This document shows, one piece after another, positions 47,490 through 58,680 of a stretch of 64,000 nucleotides of DNA. Position 1 is the first letter of the stretch. Every line of letters begins with the position of its first letter. The notes beneath the pieces were generated by a model. The model had not been told where the DNA came from and made no database searches. It saw nothing but the letters and a program-made list of their open reading frames with translations. The stretch is from Ampelocalamus luodianensis. Lineage: Eukaryota; Streptophyta; Magnoliopsida; Poales; Poaceae. The DNA is taken from positions 29,724,657 through 29,788,656 of the forward strand of contig CM070632.1 of assembly GCA_036346255.1 (NCBI GenBank), read 5' to 3'. The position numbers and the translations under genes were made by a program.

Positions 47490-50042
47490 TGTAATATCCG
47501 TTTAAAAATAAAACAAATAAGTGATTAGTACTGAAATTAAATAGAATTAGAAAAGAAAAATTCAGAAGTTAGAAAGAGTATTAGAACTCGGCCTTCGCCC
47601 ATAGCTTTATGGCCCAACGAGGAACCACTTAAAGGGGGAGGCAAACCCTAGCCCTACATTGTAGTGGAGTATGTACGGCACTGACGCCACAGCCGCCGCA
47701 TCTGTAGCACCTCCTCCCATGGCAGCCCCTCCCGCCTCGCAGCTCCTCCACCGGCGCCTCCTGTGCACGACTCTCCCGGTGCGACTCCGCCGCCGGCCAT
47801 GGGAGGAGGAAGGAGGTGAGTAGAGGAGGCCATCTTGGGGTGGAGATCGTCGTCGCTCACGTCGTTCGTCAAGGGTAACCGCTGTCCCATCGTCTAGATG
47901 TTTAATTGTTGTTTTTCTAGCAATGTCGGGTTTAGATCGCGTTCTGTCCAGATTAGTGCGTGGCTGTTTTCGTATCCTTAGAAGCAGAATCTGGAGACCC
48001 CATCTACTAGAGATATGTGGGGTTTGTTCTTAGGTTTAAGTGACCGCCAAGAACGCCCAAATCCGATTAACGGTTAGAAAGTTATGATTTCTTTAGTGCT
48101 GCTGTCCCAAAATCCTGACGAGAATCTGCAGTTAACTTGTTAATTAAGTAAGAATTTGATAAGTGCCGAATTGGAACTTTGGATCTCCTAGAGAGTTGTA
48201 GTATATCTCGTTATCTTTCATTTCCGACAAGAATCACGTCATTTGGACCTCTGTAGCAAAAGTTATGATTTTATTCTTATTGGGTCTATGCTGTGGAATG
48301 GTTGCTGGTCTGACAAGTTTTAGTGTTTCGACCTAAGCGTATATTTAGAGGACAAAGCAGAGGGTCTCGCCATAACAAAAAATGTAGATAATCCTTCCAG
48401 CTTTCAGGAAAAGTAAAGATCATGAAATTCGGATGAATGCATAGAAAGTTATGATAGTTTTATTGTTGCTGTCCAGAGACCCGACGCAAAAATTGATGCT
48501 TTGTTGAATGGCTTGGTAGGGATAGTAAAGGGCCGAATCAGAGAACCTCACCAACTAGGTTTAGAAGGGGAATTCAATAACCTTTTCAGAATGTCCAAGA
48601 TCACTTCATTTGGATTTCTGTACAAGAAGTTATGATTTTTCGAAGGGGCTGTTCTCTGGAAAGGAAATCTGGCAGCCGATAATAGAGTCGGGATCGCGTC
48701 AGTGGACGATGAGTTCATTTGTGATTACAGTTTTGTTATTAGACCTACATGGTAGCCTTAGCATGTCTCATTTATATGTCCAGTGTGGGTTTGGCTCCGG
48801 GAGCAGTACCTTATCCTCGACATCCACCTTATACGGTTGAGGCAAGTACAATTTTAGTAGACAGATGTTGAATGAGTGTTGAATTGATTGTTTGTGGTGA
48901 ATGTCGTTGTTTAGTTAGTTTGAGTATGGAAGTGGCTTATATATGATCCTGTTACCTGAAATGCATCTCTATGATGAAGTATGCTTATGAATGTTTTTGT
49001 TACCTGTATTGCAAGTGCATTAAGGAATAGCATTGAACTTATTGAGTGGAGTCTTGTGTTATATTAGATAATGTTTGGTGTGAACCATGAATGCTGTTGC
49101 GATGTGAAAATTATAGTTCGTGTGTAGTGGTGCATATGTTATATACTACGCATTGATGTTGGAAAAATATGATACCTAAGGATGAGAAAGTTGTATTATG
49201 AATAGTCTACTTGTATGCCATGAAGATGTGAATGCATTTGTTCATTTATTGTTCTTATTGAAATTGCATACACACGCATCATGTTGACATTTGTGGGCTC
49301 GGTCACGAGTTGACCATGCTATTCTTGAGATCCCGTCATAATGATGACGGGCAAAGATCCCCATGCTCGTGGAGCATGGGCCTAGATCCCACATTGGTGG
49401 TATGTGGGCAATTGGTCCCTGTGTTAGAAGGCACGGGCATGGGTGTGCATTGACGGATGCACACTCCGCATGCAGTGTAATGCTAAGAGACAAAGTAAAG
49501 GATAAAGTGAAAGTTGAGCATCTTGCATAGCATGTGCATGGTTTATCCTAAATGTTGTGAAGTGTATTGAGTTGTTGAATTACCATTAAGAATGTTGTCT
49601 TTGATTATAGTGTACTTGCTTGAGTCATCGAACTCACCCTTGTTTTTGTTGTTTGTTTAGGTACCTCTCAAAAAGGGCGACATGCATGGGAGGGCATAGT
49701 TATAGTTTTGAAGCACTTGCCACGAACATTGAGATTATAATTCAATAAAGTTAATCATGCTTAAATAACTGAATAAACCGCTTAAGGGCTTCTCTTTTGG
49801 TTATGCCTTATGTTGGATTTGTGTAATAGCGTTGATTAGCATAATATGGATGTCTTTATGATTATGTTTTGAATTGGAAGACTGGTTAATTGATTATTGT
49901 TATTGTTTCTTGTGCGAACCTCCGGTATGATTATTTATACAAAGGAGGTTCTGCCGAAATTTTTTTGTAAAATGCCTTAGAATTAATTTGTTTTATGCTA
50001 TTATGGTAGCATTCCAGGCTCATGATGGGCTGGGGTGTTACA
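47490..50042 (+). repeat. Element D LTR, right copy
   Basis: It pairs with 41151-43703 over its full length with few differences and ends ggggtgttaca. Its hairpin array lies at about 49325-49475. Confidence 0.9.
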
Positions 50043-50048
50043 TATATA

Positions 50049-50863
50049 TATAGGGATAAGAAAGCAGGAGCCAAAGCAATGGAAGAGGAATGCGACCACT
50101 TCCAGAAGGTCCATGACCAGTCCTAGAAGGTCTACAACAAGTTCCAGAAGGTCTACGATCAGTCTCCTAGGTCTACGGCCAGTTCTACGACCAGGTTCTA
50201 GGTCTACGACCAGTTCTACGACTAGGTTCCAGTTCTACGATCAGGTACTCGGTCTACAACCAGTTCCACGACCAGGTCCCACGACCAGGTCTTAGCTGAA
50301 GGTTGTGGTTGTACAAAACAGGGAATGCCGGTCGAAGCCTATGACCAGATGACGTCATGCGCAAGTAAACTTGACATAAACAGTACTTGTTGTGAATAAT
50401 ACTCGACGTAAACAGTACTCGTTGCGAACCGTATGATTCGGTTAGGATTTGGAATTTAGATTCCTTGGCCGACTTGATTAATTGCATCGGCCCTAGATTT
50501 TTGTTGCGTGCTTTTCGGGAGGTTCACTATAAATACCACCGTGAACCCCATGTAACCCTCAGACCACGTTTAATCTAATATTTGCAAACAACATATGCTT
50601 GTTTCTCCTGTTGTGCACAATAGCCAACATAGAGGGGAATTGGGCGTTCAGAACAAGGGGTCGTTCTTGCTTTTTCTGTTGTAAATTGAGGGTTCGACGA
50701 TCTTCGCTTCATGGACAGCAAGGATCCAATCAAGTGTGTGTTTGGGCGAATTTTCCAAAGAGTTGCAAGTCCATGCATTGGCGTGGGGGATCCGCTAGCA
50801 GTTCGTTAGGATACACAAGTTATCTAGAGGTTCTACGTTGAGAAGATCGGGCACCCCGCATCA
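50049..50863 (+). repeat. Element F LTR, left copy
   Basis: It contains tandem tctacgaccag-type repeats (50110-50300), repeats of acagtactcg (50375-50425), and a TATA box, tataaata, at 50528-50535. It ends gcaccccgcatca. Confidence 0.85.
50528..50535 (+). promoter_or_regulatory. Element F LTR TATA box
   Basis: ctataaatacc, repeated in the right LTR at 57612-57619. It is a likely core promoter for element transcription. Confidence 0.6.
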
Positions 50864-50865
50864 GG

Positions 50866-50877
50866 TGGTATCAAAGC
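50866..50877 (+). other. Element F primer-binding site
   Basis: tggtatcaaagc lies two bases after the LTR. It differs from the initiator Met-tRNA complement TGGTATCAGAGC at one position. Confidence 0.85.
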
Positions 50878-52163
50878 GTCAGGTGCACTCGGTAGAACCA
50901 TTATCCTTTTAATTAGTTTTCTTTTCTATCCTATTTAGCTAAAGCCGCAAACAAAAGCTAAAAATAGGTTAACCGTAGTTCAATCTGTTATTTCTTGTGA
51001 GTTTAGTTAATTTTTCATCCATTAGATATTTGTTTTCGTGCTGATCTTGTGTTTCTTTTGCGTAACTTCATCTTGTGTCCACTTAAATCCTCAAAAATTA
51101 CTGATTGATTCCCTTAATTAGCACCCAAAAAGAGTTTTTGGAAACTATATCTTGGTTGCTATCCAAGTTGGATCTACAAGTCTTCTTGCCGATTTCGATT
51201 AGGGGAAGTAGTGTCTGATTTGAACTTCAAGATTGTTCTTTCCAGAACTGCCTTTTTCCGACTTTCTGACTTGGTGTTCGGTTCATTTAGGGTTTCATCT
51301 TTAATCCTAGCCGGCCAAAACCCTTTGGTAATTTTGAGCTTCACTTACATCCTATCATCATTTGAGACTAGCTTTTGATAATTGCATTAGGGGCTGCTAT
51401 TTGTATAATTATACACATTGCTGTTAATTGTGACTTGGGGCAAACCCTAATTCGGCCGAGGTGCATGAGAAAAGAGGAAAGAGGCAAGCCCAAAGACAAA
51501 AGCCATGGCTTGACAAAAATATAGATATATAAAAAAAATCAGATCGCATACATACCATACCACATCTTTTCCTGTCGGTGGCCCTGATAACCGAAGGGGA
51601 GAGTTTGGTGCGTGCGGTTGTGAGAAAAAAATGGAAAATAAAAGCTTTGTCCGAACTTGGGAGGAGAACCTTAGTGCATAATCTCAGATTGTGTATTTAA
51701 TTATCTTGAGCAATCTTGTGCCCTTGCATATCCAATTTGCAATTAGCTAGCATCTCTCCTAGTACTTAGTGCAAAACGAACTAGTTCAATCTCAAGTTCA
51801 GATTGCATCTCACTAGTTCGTTCCTTGTTTGCATTAAGTCATATTTATTTTTACGTGTGCATTCATACACTTCGCTTAAACCTTCGGGATCAGCACCTAG
51901 GAAAAGTATTCTAACTTGGATTATTACTTAACTTAACATCGTAGAATTGCAGAATTGAGTAGGTTTTACCCTACCAAGCTCCTATATACTCTCGTGTCGT
52001 GCATAACTTCGCTCTTGAAATTCGCTCACACATCACCTTGTTTTTCCTACTGCCCCAAAGTGTAAGTATTGTTGATCTTAATTTCTTTTAGAATGGTAAA
52101 GACACTTCACTTTGTTCAGAACTGTGAGTTGAGTGCTCTCCACATATATCCACCATATACTTT
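50878..52163 (+). other. Element F untranslated leader
   Basis: About 1.3 kb between the primer-binding site and gag. No long frame and no domain was seen. Leaders of this length are usual for gypsy elements. Confidence 0.6.
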
Positions 52164-53558
52164 GTGTGCGCATCACTAATCATGGCAGGATTGAAGGTGG
52201 AGGTGGAGGATCCTAATGCATCAGTCCTGCAGTACCGGTTTGATGCATTGCGCGCTGAGTTACAACGGGAGTTCAGGAAGAACCTGGATGATGTGGCTGC
52301 AGTTATTGGCGAGGACATGCAGAGTGGGGAGTTGCGAGTTGCTAATGAGATCAATACCTTACGCCAAGGCTTCGCCGAACTCAAGGAGATGCTTGGGGAC
52401 AACCGAGTAGATGTTGGAAGTGTGGATGGTCTAGAAGCTAATGAGGCCGATGTTGAGTTTGCTGCATGTGCTGAGCAAGTGCACCGTAACCATGTCGCTG
52501 CTCCTGCACCGCGTCCTCCTGGCCCTGGACATGGTCATGGGTTTGCTCGAGGTTTTGGCCGAGGTGGTGCCGCGACATATGATGTTGATTGGGACGACGA
52601 CCTTCACTTACACCGCAATGATAATTATCGTCGCCGACAACATGATCATGACGATTTGGGAAAGGTCAAGTTGAGCATTTCCAAATTTCAAGGTGGAACT
52701 GATCCTGAAGAGTACCTCACATGGGAGTTGAAGGTGGATAAATTATTCCATTTGCAGCGTTGTTCTGAAGACCAAAAACTGAAGCTTGCTGCTGTGAATT
52801 TTGATGGTTATGCTCTTGTGTGGTGGGACCAAGCGGAGCATCAACGAGCCAAACGGGGCGAACTACCCGTGATCACTTGGGCTGATATGAAAACAGAGAT
52901 GCGTGCTCGTTTTGTGCCAAAGCATTATACACATTCTCTTTTCAGTAAGCTCCAGAATCTGAAACAAGGAATTAAATCTACAAAGGAGTATTATAAAGAG
53001 ATGGAGCAAGCTATGATTCATGCCAAAGTGCACAAAAATGAAGAGCAAACCATGGCAATATATCTTGCTGGTCTGAATCACAATATAAAGCGCATTATCA
53101 ATTTTCAACCATATAACAACACATGTGAGCTGGTGCACCAAGCAACGAAAGCTGAACAACAATTGGAGGAAGATGCATGGTTTTCTACTCGTGGTACTTT
53201 GGGCCGTGGCAAATTTGTGCCTAAGCCTTTTTCGAGCAAGAGCGCACCTCCAGTTGGTGGTTCAACGTTCCGAAGTGCACCAAGTGGCAAGAAGGAGGAG
53301 CCTCCATCCCTTGCAAGGAGAAGTGCACAACCAGCTGCAAGTGGCACTTCTTTGGTGGGTTCTACAACAAGAACTCGTGATATACAATGCTTCAAGTGCT
53401 TGGGATGTGGTCATATGCAGAAGGATTGTCCAAATAACAAGACTATGTTGTACACGGAAGCTGGCGAGTATGCATCAGCTAGCGAAGATGAAGACGATCC
53501 GTTTGCTTATTTTGATTGCTTTGATGACGTGGACGAGGAGGATGGAGAGGGCAACTAG
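52164..53558 (+). pseudogene. Element F gag (frame intact)
   Basis: Gag is the structural protein of the virus-like particle. The frame of 464 codons is open to the TAG at 53556. The ATG at 52182 (MAGLKVEVED) is the more likely start than the one at 52164. A helical N-terminal part leads to an Arg/Gly/His-rich stretch (residues about 110-160). The gag core follows (YLTWELKVDKLFHLQRC near residue 188, YALVWWDQAEHQRAKRG near residue 216). A complete CCHC zinc knuckle, CFKCLGCGHMQKDC, lies near residue 410, and the tail is acidic. It is labelled a pseudogene because the rest of the element is broken; gag itself has no stop. Confidence 0.88.
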
Positions 53559-54040
53559 TGTGTAGCGCCATCAATTTGCCTACGGTGATTTGCACGCAAA
53601 AGGTGTTAAGTGTGCTGCCCAAACCATCTATGGAACAACGATGCAACCTGTTTCACACCCATGCACAAGTGGGAAAGGGAAAAGCATGCAAAGTGATAAT
53701 CGATGGTGGTAGTTGTCACAATTTGGCGAGCAAAGAATTATGTACCAAGCTGGGGTTGAAGTTTATTCCGCATCCTCATCCTTACCATGTCCAGTGGTTA
53801 AGTGAGAATGGAGAGGTAAAGGTGACCTACATGGTGCGTATACACTTTCAGATTGGCACTTATCGTGATACCGTTGATTGTGATGTTCTTCCTATGACTG
53901 TTTTCCATCTACTATTTGGTAGACCCTGACAATATGATAGTGCTACCATCCATGATTGGCGCAGCAATTGCTACAAATTCAAGTGGAACAACAAGGATGT
54001 CTTGTTAAAACCACTTACCCCTACGAAATTGTAAATGATT
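53559..54040 (+). pseudogene. Element F protease
   Basis: This is a retroviral-type aspartic protease that would cut the polyprotein. IIDGGSCHNLASKELC (about 53695-53745) holds the catalytic Asp, and the domain ends LLFGRP. A TGA at 53927-53929 follows where relatives have Trp. The same frame continues to about 54030, where a frameshift leads to the next domain. Pol is in a different frame from gag. Confidence 0.85.
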
Positions 54041-55030
54041 ATGTGCAGAAGACGGAGGTAAAAGTAGAAAGTGAGAGTGAAAGAGGGAAGAATAGAGTGA
54101 TTCCACCTTCGGTGAGTGAGCGCCACAAGCCAAATCTGAGTGGTAAAAACAAAAGTGAGGGAGAGGACAAGTTAGTGATGATAGCTTCCAAATCAGAAAT
54201 TAGAGAGCTGAGTGAGAATCCCACTCTGATGCACTTTGTACTTGTGTACAAGGATGCATTTCCTGCTGCTAATGACTTAACTTCTCTTCCTAGTGGTGTT
54301 GCTCATATTTTGCAGGAATTCAGCGACGTGTTTTCGGAGGAGGTACCCGCTGGATTGCCACCAATTCGCAGGATCGAACATAAGATCGACTTGATTCTAG
54401 GAGCGTCGTTGCCCAATTGACCACCATACCGCACCAACCCTGAGGAAACAAAGGAAATTCAGAAATAAGTATAAGAGCTTCTATCCAAAGGGTATGTTCG
54501 TGAAAGCTTAAGCCCTTGTGCTATTCCTGTTATTTTAGTTCCTGAGAAAGATGGTACATGGAGTATGTGCATAGATTGTAGAACAATTAATAATATCACT
54601 ATTAGATATCGTCATCCTATTCCTCGCTTAGATGATATGCTAGACGAATTGAGTGGTGTTGTTATTTTCTCTAAAATAGATTTGCGTAGTGGTTACCGTC
54701 AAATTAGGATGCAGAAGGGGATGAGTGAAAAACAACCTTTAAAACAAAATTTGGTTTGTATGAGTGGTTGGTAATGACTTTTGGTTTAACTAATGCACCT
54801 AGTACATTGATGCGTTTGATGAATCATGTTTTAAGGCATTTGATTGGTAAATTCGTGGTTGTATACTTTGATGATATTCTGATTTACAATCGCACAGAAG
54901 CTGAACACATTGACCATATTAGACAAGTTCTACAAATTTTACGCGATGCTAAGCAGTTTGGTAACTTAGAAAAGTGCACTTTTCTGCAAAGATCGTGTCA
55001 TCTTTTTGGGATATGTTGTTTCTACGCAAG
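54041..55030 (+). pseudogene. Element F reverse transcriptase
   Basis: The conserved blocks are in order: VILVPEKDGTWSMCIDCRT near 54530-54585, FSKIDLRSGYRQIRM near 54668-54712, FGLTNAPSTLMRLMNHVL near 54780-54832, and VVVYFDDILIY near 54858-54890 with the catalytic YxDD. In-frame stops lie at 54418, 54466 and 54472. Frameshifts occur near 54720 and 54990. As written it cannot be active. Confidence 0.9.
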
Positions 55031-55617
55031 GAGTTGAAGTAGATGACTCTAAAATTGAAGCGATTAAAAATTGGCCAACTCCTGTGAACGTCAGTTAGGT
55101 TAGAAGATTTCATGATCTCGTTGGTTTTTATCATCGTTTTGTGAAGGATTTTACCATTGTTGCTGCTCCCTTGAATGAACTTACTAAAAAGGGAGTTGAA
55201 TTTGTGTGGGGGGTAGCGCAAGAGAATGCTTTTGCTAAACTTAAGAAACGCTTGACTGAAGCACCATTGCTTATTTTACCTGATTTCACAAAAAAAATTG
55301 AAATTGAGTGTGATGCTAGTGGCCTAGGTATTAGCGGTGTTTTAATGCAAGAGGGTAGACCGGTAGCTTATTTTAGCGAGAAACTGAATGGTGCTCAATT
55401 GAATTATCCGGTCTATGATAAAGAACTTTATGCGTTAGTGCATGCTTTAGAAACTTGGCAACACTATTTATGGCCTAAAGAGTTTATTATTCATTCTGAT
55501 CATGAGGCTTTGAAGTATTTAAAGAGCTAAGCAAACCTGAACCGTAGGCATGCCAAATGGGTAGAGTTCATTGAATCTTTTCCATACATTGTAAAATATA
55601 AAAAGGGGAAGGACAAC
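55031..55617 (+). pseudogene. Element F RNase H
   Basis: It degrades the RNA strand after reverse transcription. IECDASGLGISGVLMQEG near 55309-55360, YDKELYALVHAL near 55415-55450 and FIIHSDHEALKYL near 55486-55525 carry the catalytic acidic residues. Stops at 55096 and 55528 interrupt the frame, both where relatives have Gln. Confidence 0.88.
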
Positions 55618-56560
55618 ATGGTTACTCATGCTTTATCTAGGAAAAACGTGCTTTTGACTCAATTAGGCGTCCAAGTTCCTGGATTAGAAAGTTTACGTGA
55701 TTTATATGCAGCTGATCATGAGTTTTCGATTCCTTACTCCAAATGCACAGATGGGAAAGGTTGGGATAAGTTTCACATACATGATGGATTTCTTTTTCGT
55801 GCTAATAAGTTGTGTGTGCCAAAATCGTCCATCCGTTTGTTTTTGTTGCAAGAAGCGCATACAGGTGGCTTGATGGGCCATTTTGGGCGCGAAAAGACTC
55901 TACTGATGTTGAGCGATCACTTCTATTGGCCTAGGATGAGGCGAGATGTGGACAGGTTTGTCCAACGTTGTATTACTTGTCACAAGGCTAAATCCAAGTT
56001 GAACCCACATGGTTTGTACACTCCTTTACCCGTTCCTAATGTTCCTTGAGAAGATATTAGCATGAATTTTATTTTGGGGTTACCACGAACTAAGAGGGGC
56101 AGGGATTCTATATTTGTGGTTGTGGACCGTTTTTCTAAGATGGCACATTTCATTCCGTGCTACAAAAGCGACGATGCGTCGTATGTTGCTGACTTGTTTT
56201 TCAGGGAGATTGTGCGACTTCATGGTGTTCCAAGGACCATTGTCTCAGACCGTGATATGAAATTCATGAGCTATTTCTGGAAGACATTATGGGGCAAATT
56301 GGGGACGAAGTTGTTATTCAGTATGACTTGTCATCCCTAAACTGATGGTCAAACGGAGGTGGTCAACCGAACACTCCATGCTACTACGGGCCATGATAAA
56401 GAAGAACGTGCGTGAGTGTGAGGATTGTTTGCCGTATGTGGAATTCGCTTACAACCGGGCTGTGCATTCCACTACGCAGCTAAGTCCATCTGAGGTGGTA
56501 TATGGCTTTAAGCCAATTACACCGTTGGATTTGTTACTTTGCGCCACCGTCAGATCGTGC
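55618..56560 (+). pseudogene. Element F integrase zinc-binding and core domains
   Basis: The HHCC domain is complete: HTGGLMGHFGREKTLLML near 55858-55911 and RCITCHKAK near 55966-55992. The core begins near 56062, FILGLPRTKRGRDSIFVVVD. The first catalytic Asp of the DDE triad is Asn here (MNF), a single G-to-A change. The second Asp is present in IVSDRDMKF near 56238-56265. Stops lie at 56047 and 56338, and a frameshift near 56342. Confidence 0.88.
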
Positions 56561-57092
56561 TAATATGGAGGCTTCCAAACGAGCTGATTTTGTGAAGCAA
56601 TTGTATTTGAAGACAAAGGTTGGAATTGAGAAGAAGATAAAGTATTATGCTGAGAAGGTGAACAAGAGAAGAAAGAATGTGTTGTTTCAACCGGGCGATT
56701 TAGTGTGGGTACACTAGAGCAAAGATCATTTTCCAGAACGTCGCAAATCAAAGCTGCTACCACGAGGAGATGGACCTTTCAAGGTGCTTGCAAAGATTAA
56801 CGACAATGCATACAAGATCGAGTAGCCTGGAGATGACTATGGCTTGAGCTCTACGTTCAATATCGCGGATTTATCACCTTTCTTTGGTGGTGATGATCCA
56901 GCGTCGAGGACAACGCCTTTTCAAGAGGGGGAGGATGATGAGGACATCCATACGACTACTACTTCAAGTGTTCATGAGACTGTTCATGAAGTACCAACCG
57001 GTCCAATGACTAGAGCCCGAGTCAAGCTACTAAACCAACAGGTGCTTTTGTTTCTTAATGAGCTTCCTACTGACTATAATGAGAATTGGTAA
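56561..57092 (+). pseudogene. Element F integrase C-terminal part
   Basis: A GPY/F-like block, LLPRGDGPFKVLAKINDNAY, lies near 56755-56815, followed by a frame (56844-57092) that ends GPMTRARVKLLNQQ and a stop after NENW. Stops at 56716 and 56824 break it. No clear chromodomain was recognised. Confidence 0.75.
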
Positions 57093-57151
57093 CTACATAA
57101 TGCATCTATCTTATGTGTTCTCAGATTTGACAAGGAAGCTGCATGGGAGAC
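57093..57151 (+). other. Element F 3' untranslated part
   Basis: A short stretch with gggaga just before the right LTR, possibly the polypurine tract. Confidence 0.4.
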
Positions 57152-57947
57152 TATGGGGGACAAGAAAGTAGGAGCCAAAGCAATGGAAGAGGAATACGAC
57201 CACTTCCAGAAGGTCCACGACCAGTCCCAGAAGGTCTACGACCAGCCTCCCAGGTCTACAGCGCCAGTTCTACGACCATGTTCTAGGTCTACGACTAGTT
57301 CTATGACTAGGTTCCAGTTCTACGACCAGGTACTCGGTCTACGACCAGTTCCACGACTAGGTCCCACGACCAGGTCTTAGCTGAAGGTTGTGGTCATACA
57401 GAACAGGGAACGCCGTTCGAAGCCTACGACCAGATGACGTCATGCGCAAGCCAACTCGACATAAACAGTACTCGTTGTGAACAGTACTCGATATAAACAG
57501 TACTCATTGCGAATCGTATGATTCAGTTAGGGTTTGGAATTCAGAGTCCTTGGCCGACTCGATTAGTTGCGCCGCCCTAGCTTTTTGTTGCATGCTTTTC
57601 GGGAGGTTCACTATAAATACCACCATGACCCCCCATGTAACCCTCAGACCATGTTTAATCTAATATTTACAAACAACATATGATTGTTTCTCCTGTTGTG
57701 CGCAATAGCCAAAACAGAGGGAATTGGGCATTCAGAACAAAGGGTCGTTCTTGCTTTTTCCGTTGGAAATTGAGGGTTTGACGATCTTCGCTTTGTGGTC
57801 AGTGAGGATCCAATCAAGTGTGTGTTTGGGCAAATTTTGCAAAGAGTTGCAAGTCCGTGCATTGGCACGGGGGATCAGCTAGCAATTCGTCAGGATACAC
57901 AAGTTATCTAGAGGTTCTATGTCGAGAAGATCGGGCACCCCACATCA
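57152..57947 (+). repeat. Element F LTR, right copy
   Basis: It pairs with 50049-50863 and ends gcaccccacatca. The tctacgaccag repeats lie in an open frame (57153-57380), which is a property of the repeat and not evidence of a gene. TATA box at 57612-57619. Confidence 0.85.
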
Positions 57948-58057
57948 GTGTTTTTTTTGGGGGAAATGACATCTCACGGCATCGGCATATCTGAACAACC
58001 TAGCTCCGAAGTCTGAACACCCATCCTAAACATCTTGGGTCCACCACTAGATTCAAT

Positions 58058-58449
58058 GTGTTTGCAACAACTTATGAGTGCTCACCAAATAATGGGTGAT
58101 TTTGATTCTCACATGGCAGATGTAAATACATGCCCAAGAATTTTACCATGACAAGTAGAAGCGTTACCAGGTCTCGCCAAGATACCACGGATCCAGCCTT
58201 ACAGATACTAGTAGAGAAATTCTAAATGCTCTTTGGAGTTTAAAAGATAGGTTCATTTTAAAAATACATGGTTACTTGCACACCATAATCACAGCTGCGG
58301 GTGTCTTGACAGTGTACACCAGTAATAAGCATCTGTTCAAGAAACTACACATTTTTGCAGTCATTGCAGATATCATAACGCAAGAAGCCAGTTCAAGTTT
58401 TAAATCTTACAACAACATGGCGATCGACAATCTCACAGCGACGGAGATG
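58058..58449 (-). other. Downstream flank and probable 3' UTR of the UBC gene
   Basis: It lies between the hAT right duplication and the UBC stop codon. No domain occurs on either strand; the plus-strand frame at 58276-58599 is antisense to the UBC exon. A poly(A) signal was not identified. Confidence 0.45.
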
Positions 58450-58680
58450 TTAGCCCATGGCGTACTTCTGTGTCCAGGCCCTGGCAGTCTCCTCATAGCG
58501 GGACCTCTGGTTCTTGTAGATGTGAGCAATCTCCGGGACGAGAGGATCATCCGGGTTGGGGTCAGTAAGCAGAGAGCAGATAGAGAGGAGAACCTTTGAG
58601 ATGGTCAGTGCCGGACTCCACTGCTCCTTGAGGATGTCAAGGCAGATGCTGCCATTGGAGTTGATGTTTGGGTGATAAAC
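58450..58680 (-). CDS. UBC: Ubiquitin-conjugating enzyme E2, last exon (partial gene)
   Basis: E2 enzymes carry ubiquitin on a cysteine and pass it, with an E3 ligase, to target proteins in the cytosol and nucleus. This exon encodes 76 residues and a TAA. It starts VYHPNINSNGSICLDILKEQ, has the HPN motif and the catalytic Cys in SICLDILK, continues through SKVLLSICSLLTDPNPDDPL, and ends ARAWTQKYAMG. Counting back from the usual 148 residues of the UbcH5/UBC8-UBC10 class, this is residues 73-148 and the Cys falls at position 85, as expected. A 3' splice site (ag before gtttatcac) bounds it at 58680, phase 0. No stop or frameshift occurs. The upstream exons are not in the window: E1 and E2 begin 660 bp upstream. 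It may be a gene with a very large intron or a fragment cut off by insertions. Confidence 0.93.
   Translation of the reverse strand, partial: VYHPNINSNGSICLDILKEQWSPALTISKVLLSICSLLTDPNPDDPLVPEIAHIYKNQRSRYEETARAWTQKYAMG

Larger units (their letters stand above)
41151..50042 (+). mobile_element. Element D: non-coding long-LTR retrotransposon (LARD-like)
   Basis: LTRs of 2.55 kb (41151-43703 and 47490-50042) flank a 3.8-kb interior without coding domains. The primer-binding site tggtatcgagc (43706-43716) and the purine tract aaggggtagaa (47479-47489) give plus orientation. Target duplication is tatat (41146-41150 and 50043-50047), but it lies in a TA run and is weak evidence alone. LTRs are nearly identical. 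It sits at the left edge of element F. Confidence 0.88.
50049..57947 (+). mobile_element. Element F: Ty3/gypsy chromovirus-like retrotransposon
   Basis: LTRs of about 0.8 kb (about 50049-50863 and 57152-57947) flank a complete but broken gag-PR-RT-RNaseH-IN series in gypsy order. The primer-binding site tggtatcaaagc lies at 50866-50877. By eye about 31 of 340 compared LTR bases differ (about 9%), so it is older than B, C and D. The protease wording DGGSCHNLAS and the integrase GPY/F block fit chromoviruses, perhaps near the CRM group. The left LTR border is blurred by the TA run where D inserted, and no clean target duplication was confirmed. Confidence 0.9.
39823..58049. mobile_element. hAT-like DNA element split by F and D
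   Basis: The left end catgggccgaccc and the right end (minus strand) tagtggtggaccc are imperfect inverted repeats of the CAGTGGCGGACCC type seen in plant hAT elements. Further inside, both ends carry gggtgttcag. An 8-bp duplication flanks the whole. Only 39823-41148 and 57948-58049 belong to it; the rest is F and D. I found no transposase domain. Frames such as the minus-strand one at 39983-40510 are unrecognised, so it is probably non-autonomous. Confidence 0.7.

Noticed and set aside
58276..58599. A 107-codon plus-strand frame
   Set aside because: It lies antisense to the well-supported UBC exon and its 3' flank, and has no recognisable domain.
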